From Megaustenia siamemsis (taxonomy: Eukaryota > Mollusca > Gastropoda > Stylommatophora > Ariophantidae): DNA of 64,000 nt. Numbering within the stretch: the first letter of the stretch is position 1; the number at the start of each line of letters is the position of its first letter. Made by a program: the position numbers and the translations under genes. The notes under the pieces were generated by a model that worked only from the letters and a program-made list of their open reading frames with translations, searched no databases and was not told the origin of the DNA. The DNA is taken from positions 55,851,565 through 55,915,564 of the forward strand of contig JAVIAB010000073.1 in NCBI GenBank assembly GCA_032433765.1, in the 5' to 3' direction. This document shows positions 43,963-54,129 of the stretch, piece by piece.

Positions 43963-44165
43963 TTCAAAGTGTCCTCGTCTGCCTAACAAGAAATGTTTCA
44001 TGCAGGAATTGCCGCACGTCTCGATGGTCATGTGACGGAGCACCGTCTTGTTGACAAAAACAATCTTCACCTGGACAGGGTTGGTGAACAGCAGGCATAA
44101 TAGCTTCCCACAACATATTAATGTATATAGCATCTGTCACTGTTACTTCAAAAAACCTATGTTAT
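43963..44165 (-). pseudogene. Mariner/Tc1-like transposase fragment
   Basis: Minus strand from about 44160: an uninterrupted stretch of about 60 codons reading FFEVTVTDAIYINMLWEAIM, PAVHQPCPGEDCFC, QQDGAPSHDHRDVRQFLHET and FLVRQTRT, then a stop. The QQDGAPSH block is the second catalytic Asp region of the IS630/Tc1/mariner transposases (QDGAPxH), followed by the usual 'VRxFL' helix. The first Asp region, the glutamate region, the DNA-binding N-terminus and the inverted repeats are all missing. This is the only clear protein trace of a DNA transposon in the window. Confidence 0.75.
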
Positions 44166-44315
44166 TAACATTCAAACAATGTAAACCCCTTAGTGGAAGA
44201 CCCTGCATTTAGAAATTACAATGATAGGATTTACGTCAAGAGAGATAAACTGATGTGCCGGAGTCGATCACCCAAGTGTGAACACAGCAGAGAGATGACG
44301 TTTCTATAACCTAAG

Positions 44316-44632
44316 TAAAGTACGAGACTTGAATCGGTGTCTTAGCACGCGAGTTATCACCCATATGTTCTCGGCCGCCTATCCAGAAGTGTTCAGATAC
44401 TTCTGGACTGTGTTGTTCCAAGCATCGAAACTCACGAGCGAGACGGCATTCACCACCTTCCCAGAGTACCTGGTACCCATTTCTGCAACCGACTGGGTCG
44501 ACGCGGAGGTATTTTTTTTTTCCAACCACGAGTACAACTCACACTGCTTCCAGCGGGAATCGAACACGGGTTGTCGGAACGTCGGCATCCCAGTCGGGTG
44601 AATTTCCCAACTAGGCTGCTGAGCCCCCCTTT
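44316..44632 (-). mobile_element. SINE-3 copy 2, minus strand
   Basis: Full-length SINE-3. The plus strand shows the reverse complement of the 3' tRNA-like part (GTACGAGACTTGAATCGGTG), the body, and the B-box region (GGAATCGAACACGGGTTGTC). A perfect 11-bp TSD TATAACCTAAG lies at 44305-44315 and 44633-44643. Confidence 0.9.
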
Positions 44633-44796
44633 TATAACCTAAGCTGTTGTAAGGTGTATTTAGACCGTGTGTTGCCCCAGAATTCCCCATTCGAATGTTA
44701 AACATTTTTCTAATCTTTCAGAATGAACTTGAAGAGTGAGGCAGTTATTGCTGCCTTCTTAGACACAAATGAATGGAGCATTTATCTCCAGCACTC

Positions 44797-45553
44797 TGGG
44801 GGTCTCGGTAGCCTAGTTGGGAAAACTCCCCGATTGGGCTTCCAACATTCGGACAACCTGTGTTCGATTCTCGCTGGAAGCAGTGTGGATTGTACTTGTG
44901 GTTAAAAGATTGGGCTTCCAACATTAGGACAACCTGTGTTCGATTCTCGCTGGAAGCAGTGTGGATCGTTCTTGTGGTTGAAAGATTGGGCTTCCAACAT
45001 TAGGACAACCTGTGTTCGATTCTCGCTGGAAGCAGTGTGGATCGTTCTTGTGGTTGAAAGATTGGGCTTCCAACATTAGGACAACCTGTGTTCGATTCTC
45101 GCTGGAAGCAGTGTGGATTGTACTTGTGGTTAAAAGATTGGGCTTCCAACATTAGGACAACCTGTGTTCGATTCTCGCTGGAAGCAGTGTGGATTGTACT
45201 TGTGGTTAAAAGATTGGGCTTCCAACATTCGGACAACCTGTGTTCGATTCTCGCTGGAAGCAGTGTGGATTGTACTTGTGGTTAAAAGATTGGGCTTCCA
45301 ACATTAGGACAACCTGTGTTCGATTCTCGCTGGAAGCAGTGTGGATCGTTCTTGTGGTTGAAAGAAAATACCCCTGCGGTCGACAGGCGCTGGCAGAAAT
45401 GGATACTAGGGTAGTACTCTGGGAAGGTGAGGAATTCCGCCTCGCATCGTGAGTTTCTGCTTGAAGCGACACTATCCAGAAGTCTCCGAACATTTCTGGA
45501 TATGCGGCCTAGCACATATGAATGGAAACTTGCGTGCTAAGAAGTCGATTCAA
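44797..45553 (+). mobile_element. SINE-3 copy 3 with internal amplification
   Basis: Head GGGTCTCGGTAGCCTAGTTG at 44799. Seven tandem 76-bp units follow (44832-45363), then the normal SINE-3 body (CCTGCGGTCGACAGGCGCTG, ATGGATACTAGGGTAGTACT, GAAGCGACACTATCCAGAAG) and a shortened 3' end at about 45553. A normal SINE-3 has this segment once. No clear TSD was found. Confidence 0.9.
44832..45363. repeat. 76-bp tandem repeat inside SINE-3, seven copies
   Basis: Unit starts at 44832, 44908, 44984, 45060, 45136, 45212 and 45288, all exactly 76 bp apart. Each unit carries GATTGGGCTTCCAACATT, the B-box-like TGTTCGATTCTCGCTGGAAG and a CTTGTGGTT linker. Units differ at TTAGG/TTCGG and GATCGTTC/GATTGTAC. 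Open frames here on both strands are artefacts. Confidence 0.95.
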
Positions 45554-46003
45554 TGAAATATGTAACAGCCATACATACGTAGTCCATTTCTATTTCCAAG
45601 TAACACGTAGTGTTGGAGTAAAGAAGCAGCTGCTGGTAGGTCGGCCTGTATTGCTAAGATGCTAAACAGACTTAAATGCAAAGTCTTAATGTCCTCAAAG
45701 GTTGTATTTTTTCAAAGTCGACACGGCTACCGATGATAATGAATTGGGAATAGAGCGTACACAAACAAGAATATAAATTTACAAGGACGAGTTGGGTATC
45801 TGCATAACCAACGAGCCTCCGCAACGATCATTGTGCACATACTGGTGTCCTGAACGAGAATGAGCACCCATGAGTTTGCTGAGAATGTTGTGATATCGAT
45901 CTTGACAACAGTGAACAATAAAATGAAGTATTATTTTTTTCTTATTATATCAGTGAGGACAAACGGCTGTTATCTTCGTACTCCTCTCAACTTTTTTTTT
46001 TTT
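45554..46003. other. Unassigned stretch
   Basis: Nothing recognised. Confidence 0.35.
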
Positions 46004-46045
46004 TAAGACACGATCACCTACACCTGCAAGCATGGTACTTGAAAT
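46004..46045 (+). mobile_element. LINE-A 3' end remnant
   Basis: A 40-base tail piece, GACACGATCACCTACACCTG then CAAGCATGGTACTTGAA, matching the last codons of LINE-A copies (ACGCCAGCAAGCCCGGTGCT). A T run precedes it. Confidence 0.55.
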
Positions 46046-46714
46046 AAAGAATAAATATATTCGCCCACTGACGAAGATATTCCATCCTATAGGCTTCTTA
46101 ATCAAAACTCCAACTGCTTATAATATTCACATGCGACAACATGCCCAAAATAGGTTCAATCTCATTTCCGCTTTTCGCGAACTCTTCACGACTCGTGTTT
46201 ACCAAAGGAGATCTTTTAAGTCAAAGTCCACCTCCACTTTTATAGATCTCATTACTTTATTCTTTATCTTTGAACTTCTTCATTCTTCTTGTGGGCGCGA
46301 TCTCTATTTGAAGCTCTAAATATGCGTTCTTTCTGTTCTTGTTCGCACTTATAAATCATCTTCTTCAAGTGAATACAATTTTTCACATTTCCTGGATACC
46401 TTTCTTTTATTGTTTCTCGCGTTGCAGTAATGCCTACAATAATGCACCAAGTATGGAGTTCTCTTAGATGGAATATGAAATTCGATTCCATGTTATGCTC
46501 GACTTTTGCTTTATAAATTGACATTTCTGTGTAGCATAAGATATGATGAAGACGTTTTTAACGTGGTATTGTTTATATGTGGGAACCAGTGATAGGGATG
46601 TATACAAGTTTCTTCATCGATAGTTTAAAAAAAAATAAGTAGTTGCGCAGCTTGAGCGAAGCCCTCGACGAACACGTTCAATTTAAATACCGTACCATTT
46701 TTTTTAGACCAGGC
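46046..46714. other. Unassigned stretch
   Basis: Open frames at 46032-46319 (plus, 95 codons) and 46264-46524 (minus, 86 codons, rich in K and E) overlap on opposite strands. Neither shows a recognisable domain. Possibly very old LINE sequence. Confidence 0.4.
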
Positions 46715-46727
46715 TTTCTGCTTTCAT

Positions 46728-46933
46728 GGGGGTCGTGATAGCTCAGTGGTTAGTGAACAGGGCTGCAAAGGACAAGAGGTGGGGTTCGATCCCAAACCGA
46801 CGGTTCCGGTTCACCCAACCTTTAATGAGTGCCGGATTTTTTTTCTGAGAAAGTAAAGCGGCACGGGCGTAATACCGACCACATTACCCCAAAAATCATG
46901 TGCACTTGGCGTGACGGGGGTACTTTATTTTTT
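46728..46933 (+). mobile_element. SINE-1 copy 4 with internal deletion
   Basis: Head GGGGTCGTGATAGCTCAGTG, B box GGTTCGATCCC, and body to CCCCAAAAATCATGTGC. It then jumps directly to ACTTGGCGTGACGGGGGTAC, losing about 50 bases that include the first arm of the 3' hairpin. A perfect 13-bp TSD TTTCTGCTTTCAT (46715-46727 and 46934-46946) shows a recent insertion. Confidence 0.93.
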
Positions 46934-46946
46934 TTTCTGCTTTCAT

Positions 46947-47298
46947 ACGCTTCCCCTCTCCCTCTGTCCCTCCTCCATTTCATTCTTCTCCTTCTTCGTT
47001 TTCATCTTATTACTATTGAGGTATTTAGGACACTACGGGCAGACTTTGTCAATCTTCTCCATTTCTTTCTATCTCAATCATTCGTTGGTATTCCCATCCT
47101 CCTATCTCTTTCTCTGCCTTCATCTCTTTCTCGCTACTTTCACAGTTCCTTGTATAATAGTACATGCTTGGCCACAGGATCGAAATAAGTCGCTTAACCA
47201 TTACATTGTGTGCCTCTTCACAATAATCAGAGGACCATTATGATTAATTCTTTATTGCATTTGCTTAGCAAACGTGTTCATATTTAAAACGATCTTTA
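46947..47298. other. T/C-rich unassigned stretch
   Basis: Overlapping hydrophobic and serine-rich short frames reflect base composition. No gene is supported. Confidence 0.4.
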
Positions 47299-47307
47299 TA
47301 AGAGATA

Positions 47308-47574
47308 GGGAACCGCGATAGCTCAGTGGTTAGTGAACTGGACTACAAAGGACAAGGGGTAGGGTTCGATCGAAACCGACGGCTTCCGGGTTCATCCAGC
47401 CTTAAATGGGTACCGTATTTTTTCTTGGAAAGTAAAGCAGCACGGGCGTAATACCGACCACATTACCCCAAAAATCATATGCTGAATGTCTGTAAAATAT
47501 ATGGTCACTAACACCATATTTCCCTATACGCCACTTGGCGTGACGGGGGTATTTAACTTTTATTTTTTACTTTG
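47308..47574 (+). mobile_element. SINE-1 copy 5
   Basis: Complete: head GGGAACCGCGATAGCTCAGT, B box GGTTCGATCGA (altered at its end), the body, the intact ACGCCA-CT-TGGCGT hairpin and a T-rich tail. A perfect 9-bp TSD TAAGAGATA lies at 47299-47307 and 47575-47583. Confidence 0.92.
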
Positions 47575-47604
47575 TAAGAGATACCAAGAATCTAACGATA
47601 GCAT

Positions 47605-47916
47605 TTAACTCTTTCCGTACGTTTCGATGCACCATGCGCCACGCCGATTTCGGTCATGTACGTTTAGCCGCACAGTGCGTCACTCTCAATTTGATTAGTG
47701 TAAACTGTCATCAAACCATATTCTTTTTATATGTTTTGTATCATCTTGGTATTGTTGAAATATAATTCCATGTTTAATTATCTAAAAATTAATATATAAT
47801 ATGTTAAGTGTTAGATAAATATAAAGATGTAGATCACTATTTAAAAACATGAAAAATTTTGTCTCTGAAATGTCTACCGCTAAATTGATAAAATCCTTCC
47901 GTACCAAAAGAGTTAA
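47605..47916. mobile_element. Candidate piggyBac-like MITE
   Basis: About 312 bp bounded by TTAA on both sides (47605-47608 and 47913-47916). Just inside are imperfect inverted repeats: CTCTTTCCGTACG on the left and CTCTTTTGGTACG on the reverse strand at the right, 11 of 13 matching. TTAA target duplication with short C-rich inverted repeats is the signature of piggyBac transposons. The interior has no ORF, so this would be non-autonomous. The class call is an inference from the ends. Confidence 0.55.
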
Positions 47917-48399
47917 TATCAATAACTTGTATTTTCTTCTGTAGCTCTGCTGCAATGATTCATGTTTAGGAAACGATAAGAAAAGCTCAAAGGTTGAGCA
48001 GCCTTAAATTAGCGCCAAGAGTGATGTTCTTATCATTCCAGGTTCTGCTGAAACAGCCAGGTTAGTTAACCTGTTTCTATAATAATTATGGGTTTAAACA
48101 GGTCGCTAATTATGTTATATATCTTTTTTTCATTAGTTATTAGCAATAATATACTTATTTCGATAATTTTAGAGACAACAGTCAGTTATGATTCGTCGAC
48201 GTTTGTGAACTCATGTACTGTGTACGTGTCACATTATTCAAAACCATGTAAAGAACATGCCAATAATACAGCTGCTTATTCAACTACAGAAATAAATATG
48301 TGTATGAAATAATTATTTGTAATTGTTTAACACTTTTAGTTTAATATTCCATATCTAGATGTTTGAGATAGTTTAATCTCATTGCACTAAGTACGCCCA
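47917..48399. other. Unassigned stretch with a 74-codon frame
   Basis: 48088-48312 encodes a short frame with a hydrophobic N-terminus and three cysteines. A secreted peptide is conceivable, but no splice, family or promoter evidence supports a gene. Confidence 0.3.
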
Positions 48400-50310
48400 T
48401 CTGAGTGTACTAAGCTCAGTACATTAGCTTCTGTACACTAATCTCAGTACACCAATCTCATTACACTAATCTCAGTACACCAATCTCATTGTACTAACCT
48501 CGGTACACTAATCTCATTACACTAATCTCAGTACACCAATCTCATTGTACTAACCTCGGTACACTAATCTCATTACACTAATCTCAGTACACCAATCTCA
48601 TTGTACTAACCTCGGTACACTAATCTCATTACACTAATCTCAGTACACCAATCTCAATGTACTAACCTCAGTACACCAATCTCATTGCACTAACCTCAGT
48701 ACACCAATCTCATTACACTAATCTCAGTACACCAATCTCAATGTACTAACCTCAGTACACCAATCTCAATGTACTAACCTCAGTACACCAATCTCATTGC
48801 ACTAACCTCAGTACACCAATCTCATTGCACTAACCTCAGTACATTAATCTCATTGTAATAATCTCATTACACTAATCTCAGTACACCAATCTCATTACAC
48901 TAATCTCGGTACACCAATCTCATTGTACTAACCTCGGTACACCAATCTCATTGTACTAATCTCAGTACACCAATCTCATTGCACTAACCTCGGTACACCA
49001 ATCTCATTGCACTAACCTCGGTACACTAATCTCATTGCACTAACCTCGGTACACTAATCTCATTACACTAATCTCAGTACACCAATCTCATTGCACTAAC
49101 CTCGGTACACCAATCTCATTGCACTAACCTAGGTACACTAATCTCATTGCACTAACCTCGGTACACTAATCTCATTGCACTAACCTCGGTACACCAATCT
49201 CATTGCACTAACCTCGGTACACCAATCTCATTGCACTAACCTCGGTACACTAATCTCATTGCACTAACCTCGGTACACCAATCTCATTGCACTAATCTCG
49301 GTACACCAATCTCATTGCACTAAACTCGGTACACCAATCTCATTGCACTAATCTCGGTACACCAATCTCATTGCACTAACCTCGGTATACCAATCTCATT
49401 GCACTAACCTCGGTACACTAATCTCATTACACTAATCTCAGTACACCAATCTCATTGCACTTAGCTCGGTACACCAATCTCATTGCACTAACCTCGGTAC
49501 ACCAATTTCATTGCACTAATCTCATTACACTAATCTCAGTACACTAATTTCATTGCACTAATCTCATTACACTAATCACATTGTACTAACCTCAGTACAC
49601 TAATCTCAGTACACCAATCTCATTGCACGAACCTCGGTACACTAATCTCATTACACTAATCTCAGTACACCAATCTCATTGCACTAACCTCCTCGATACA
49701 CCAATCTCATTGCACTAACCTCGGTACACCAATCTCATTGCACTAACCTCGGTACACTAATCTCATTACACTAATCTCAGTACACCAATCTCATTGCACT
49801 AACCTCGGTACACCAATCTCATTGCACTAACCTCGGTACACCAATTTCATTGCACTAATCTCATTACACTAATCTCAGTACACTAATTTCATTGCACTAA
49901 TCTCATTACACTAATCACATTGTACTAACCTCAGTACACTAATCTCAGTACACCAATCTCATTGCACTAACCTCGGTACACTAATCTCATTACACTAATC
50001 TCATTACACTAATCTCAGTACATGAATTGCATTGCACTAACCTCGGTACACTAATCACATTGTAGTAACCTCAGTACACTAATCTCATTGCACTATTCTT
50101 AGTACACAAATCTCAGTACACTAATCTCATTGCACTGTTCTCAGTACACAAATCTCAGTACACTAATCTCATTGCACTGTTCTCAGTACACAAATCTCAA
50201 TACACTAATCTCAGTACACAAATCTCAATACACTAATCTCAGTACACAAATCTCAATACACTAATCTCAGTGCAGTAATCTCAGCACACTACTTTCGTTT
50301 CACTAATCCC
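48400..50310. repeat. 14-bp based minisatellite with higher-order structure, about 135 monomers
   Basis: The basic monomer is 14 bp (ACACTAATCTCATT, ACACCAATCTCATT, GTACTAACCTCGGT, ACACTAATCTCAGT). Monomers combine into 28-bp dimers over most of the array and into a 56-bp tetramer repeated three times near 48494-48660. The right end (50090-50300) is a different homogenised block with CACAAATCTCAGTACACTAA. Confidence 0.95.
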
Positions 50311-50314
50311 AGTT

Positions 50315-51463
50315 TTTAGTAAAAAAGGACAGCGAAGAATTATAAGAGACACTAAATGAAATTGTCAACAAGAGTGATGAAAGCGACGACATGTTATTGA
50401 TGGGAGATTTTAGTGGAAGGCTTGGGAAATGTAACAGTGAGAACAGAGACATCTTTGAACCCTTTAGCGATAAGACATCTGAAATAAATGAAAATGGAAA
50501 CAGAATCCTGGAATTATGTAATCAAAATTATTTGTTTATCACCAACACATTCTTCAAACACAGAGAGTCACAACGTCACAACTATACTCCTGGTACAAGT
50601 GGAATGACATAACATTGCTGAAGCTAGATTTTATTCTAACAAGAAATCAGAACAAGAAAAGGGTAATCGACAGCAGAACTATCACTATTATCACAGACGA
50701 TACAGGCCGTAACATGTTTATGATTACACTCAGGCAATCAAAAACAGAGAAGATACGCAAACAAACAAAAGAAGAAAAAATAACAGACAATAAAAAAGCA
50801 ACAATTAAACGCTCATGAATCAAGGAAAACCCTAGAAAAAAAAACTGACAGAGGAATCCAAGAAACTCCCTAAGTAAGTAAGCACAGCAGAAGAAGAGTG
50901 TAAACAGTTTAAGAAAACAGTAATCAACATCTCAAAAGCAGTGTGTGGTACAAAGCTAAACACAAAAGAGGGTAAAAAGAGCACCGCGTGATGGAACGAA
51001 GCAATCAGAGAAGCAATTAAAGAAAAGAAAAACCGTTTGAAAATTGGAAGGAGAATAAGAACAATGTAGAATATGTAATATATGTAATAGTTCGGAAAAA
51101 AGTTAACATTTTAATCAAAGAAGCTTAGCAAAACAAATGGACATAATTCAGCAAAATATGAATAGAGACTTCAAGACATACACAAGAGATATCTACAAAG
51201 CAGTAAAAGCTACAAGAGGAAAAAAAGAAAACCATGATCTCACTGAGCTCATAAATGACAAAGACGGACAGCCAATATCAAATAACCAACATATGCAACA
51301 GAGATAGAAAGATTATTGTGAAGACTTATTGAAGAAGTCACCGACTACCAATAACACAGCAAACACAACGCAAGAATGCACAAACACTGAACCCAACATC
51401 TTGAAAGAGGAAATCGAAGAAGTAATCCAATATGAAAAATCCATAGTCAACTATGACTGACGG

Positions 51464-51498
<35 letters not shown>

Positions 51499-51544
51499 AC
51501 TGCTACTGCTACTGCTACTGCTACTGCTACTGCTACTGCTACTG

Positions 51545-51580
<36 letters not shown>

Positions 51581-51945
51581 ATCCAATATATACAAAGCAA
51601 TAAAGCACGGGAATAAATAACATACCAGTAGAAATAATAGCAACAGCAAGAGAAACATGAGTGACATGGCTGCTCTGAATATTCAATGCAGCATGGCCCC
51701 AGCAAAAAGCCCCAGAAGACTGGCAACAGGGAATCATCGTACCAATATAAAAAAATAAAGGTAGCAAGAGAGACTGCAATCAATATAGAGGTATATCGCT
51801 TCTCAGCCATGTAGGAAAGTTATGCGCCAAAATTGTGGGAAAAGGCTGACCAATAATAGAACTACAGTTAAGCGATTCTCAAATGGGTTTCCAAAAAAAA
51901 AAAAGGATGTACTGATGCACTATTCACGAACAGTGACTTTATTCT
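50315..51945 (+). mobile_element. LINE-E copy: endonuclease C-terminus through RT start
   Basis: About 50375-50612 encodes SDDMLLMGDFSGRLGKCNSE (the endonuclease 'GDFN' region with N changed to S), then KTSEINENGNRILELCNQNY. A frame change leads to LKLDFILTRNQNKKRVIDSR, the last endonuclease block. The linker (KKRKTV, DIYKAVKATRGKKENHDL, LINDKDGQPIS) leads to the RT start after a small nested insertion: NNIPVEIIATARET, IFNAAW, DWQQGIIVPI, CNQYRGISLLSHVGKLCAKI, DSQMGFQ. It ends near 51900 without motifs A to C. Stops and frameshifts throughout. It shares the IIVP / QYRGISLLSH signature with the nested LINE-E copy at 14800-16610. Confidence 0.82.
51434..51578 (+). mobile_element. Short insertion made mostly of (GCT)n/(ACT)n, with TSD
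   Basis: Inside the LINE-E linker, an insert begins GAAAAATCCATAGTCAACTA, continues TGACTGACGGAGGC, and then becomes (TGC)n, (TACTGC)n and (TAC)n. The 11-bp repeat TAATCCAATAT lies immediately on both sides (51423-51433 and 51579-51589), and LINE-E coding resumes after it. This looks like a 5'-truncated retroposon whose simple-sequence tail supplied the microsatellite. Poly-S/A/L/V frames here are artefacts. Confidence 0.75.
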
Positions 51946-52320
51946 TTCCTTCCCTGACAGTGATCAGAGTCCGGTAGCTACATGGGTGGACAGGTGGCTT
52001 TAATCTTTTCTTCCCTGATGGTTTCAGAGTCCGGTAGCTACATGGGTGGACAGGTGGCTTTAATTTTTTTTTCCCTGATGGTTTCAGAGTCCGGTAGCTA
52101 CATGGGTGTACAGGTGGCTTTAATCTTTTCTTCCCTGATGGTTTCAGAGTCCGGTAGCTACATGGGTGGACAGGTGGCTTTAATCTTTTTTTCCCTGATG
52201 GTTTCAGAGTCCGGTAGCTACATGGGTGTACAGGTGGCTTTAATCTTTTCTTCCCTGATGGTTTCAGAGTCCGGTAGCTACATGGGTGGACAGGTGGCTT
52301 TAATCTTTTCTTCCCTGACA
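51944..52320. repeat. 60-bp minisatellite, six copies
   Basis: Exact 60-bp period with GTTTCAGAGTCCGGTAGCTA, CATGGGTGGACAGGTGGCTT and TAATCTTTTCTTCCCTGATG. A GGTGGA/GGTGTA difference gives the order A, A, B, A, B, A. TTCCCTGACAG occurs on both flanks. Because 60 is a multiple of three, a 133-codon frame runs through it with no biological support. Confidence 0.95.
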
Positions 52321-52324
52321 GATT

Positions 52325-53000
52325 ATCACCATAGGCGATTATTATGTTCTTTGTTATCGTTCACGTGCTATGATCTTCAGTGATTTGTGTGTGTACTCTC
52401 CTAGGGAATTTCCTTTCAATATATTTTTGTCCTTTATTCTTTGGATGCAGTCTCCACATCGAAGATTGGCCATCAGTAAGTGCCATTGTACCATGTCCCT
52501 TAGGTTCACCGTACATCTTTCGATGTCATCAGACCTCTTTAGTCTTGGTTTGCCTCGTCTAGCTTGTACTTCCACCCTCCAAGATGACCTTCATCGTGAC
52601 CTTTAAAAGTTCAAACAATTTCATTTCTGTTATTCGTCTTATATTAAATACTTCCTTTTTTTAAACCTTTTCAGCCGCTTCAAAACTTATCATTTTGTCT
52701 TCTTTTCCTTTCACACACCCCCACCCCCATTTTTCTATAGATCCAATTTTCAAAGTCTTCAATTGTCTGCCCTGATTTGTTATTTAATGTCCATGTTTAT
52801 GTACCACATAGAAATGTTGACTAGATATAACATATTATTTTTCGTAATATTAGTTCTGTTGTTATTTGCTTCGATGTTGGTGTAATTTTTCATGTTTTTA
52901 AGATTGATTTTTTGCCATTCTTATTCTTTTGTTTATTTCTGTCTTATAGTTTCCAATCTACAACATGCCCATTTATCTACATTCCTCGGTCTTCACGTGT
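52325..53000 (-). mobile_element. LINE-B-like C-terminal fragment, minus strand
   Basis: 52354-52575 (minus) reads EVQARRGKPRLKRSDDIERC, TVNLRDMVQWHLLMANLRCG and DCIQRIKDK. It has the same 'RGRPRL...ANLRCGD' order as LINE-B but a different sequence, so it is a related family. Further upstream pieces (52600-53000) are broken. Confidence 0.7.
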
Positions 53001-53740
53001 CACCAATGTTAAAGCTATAATATAATGTTTGTTTTTGCCCTTGAACGGACCACAGTTTTCATTACAAGGAGCCCGCCTGTAACCACCACTCAGGTTTACT
53101 CATTATGGGTAAGATAAAAACGTTAAGTAACTTTGTGAATTACCTATAGATGATAGCGTTGAAGAGAATACGAATTATACCCAGCAATTACTGAGATTTT
53201 TCAAGCGTGACGTCACTCGGAAGAGGCAAATAGAGGGAACGATGCCCACATGTGAGATTACCCAACCACATACATAAAGAATTGTCCTGTCATTCAATAT
53301 TATTTTGCTATAAAAGAAAACTAAGTACTGAGGTCTTACTCCTGTGTGAAAAGGATTTACTTCAAATCACCAAAAGCCTATTTACGAGCTATTGACTGTT
53401 GATGTTACTTGGTTTGTAATTTACTCATGTTTAATGTGAGTTAGCTTAGAACCCACGCATTTTAGTTAATCATTCCAGCCATACAAGGATCATAGTACAA
53501 TGTACACACACAACATTTGCAGTGCCCGGAAATTAAGAGCGATATGAGGCTTAAAAAAACAATTAGACTTTACCATATTTTAGCATGGTATTCTTGCAAA
53601 TGAAATACTGATTAAATGACAAAGTACGTAACACGAGCTTAAGGTACTTTGAAGGTTATAATTTCTTTATTGTTCTATATTCCTACAGTATTTATTCTAG
53701 GCTATCTTCCTCTCTGTGTTTAACACCTCTTTCCTTACTC
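53001..53740. other. Unassigned stretch
   Basis: No gene or recurring repeat recognised. Confidence 0.4.
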
Positions 53741-53744
53741 TGAG

Positions 53745-53830
53745 CGTCATTGGTTTAGTGGTAACGCGTTGACTTGACGAGAGAGTAAACGTGCTTTTGG
53801 TGTCCGCTTGGTACTCCCCAGCTGAAATAA
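53745..53830 (+). mobile_element. Possible tRNA-like SINE head
   Basis: TTGGTTTAGTGGTAACGCGT resembles a tRNA D-arm / A box, but no acceptable B box follows. It may be an old SINE or chance. Confidence 0.25.
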
Positions 53831-54129
53831 TAGGTACTTGATTCATTGAGATGGGCGAAGTAATATCAGCGCGGTAGACGACTGGTTCCCTTAACTTCAA
53901 TTACTGTAGTAATGAGAGATTAAATACTTCACTCAAATACATTATTATTTTGTTACCTGGCACCAATTACATCTTACCTTGCAGCGCTCCTACCATACCA
54001 CTTACAAACGTTTTACATTCTGCGCTCATCACCTCATAGTGGCATACATTAACTAAAGTTTCGTATTTTTCTCTTTGCATTTGACACACATTTCTTTACT
54101 TTTTTCACTTAGTCTTTGTTGTTGAGACA
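53831..54129. other. Unassigned stretch
   Basis: Nothing recognised. Confidence 0.35.

Noticed and set aside
44800..45520. Repetitive Trp/Cys protein over the 76-bp units
   Set aside because: It comes from seven copies of a SINE-3 segment; 76 is not a multiple of three, so no frame runs through.
48088..48312. Small secreted cysteine-containing peptide
   Set aside because: A hydrophobic N-terminus alone is weak in AT-rich DNA; no splice, promoter or family evidence.
51447..51810. Poly-Ser/Ala/Val protein or triplet-expansion gene
   Set aside because: The triplet tract lies in an insertion within a dead LINE-E and is bracketed by a TSD.
51982..52383. 133-codon repetitive open frame as a repetitive secreted or structural protein
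   Set aside because: It exists only because the 60-bp unit is a multiple of three; there is no start context, signal or flanking gene structure.
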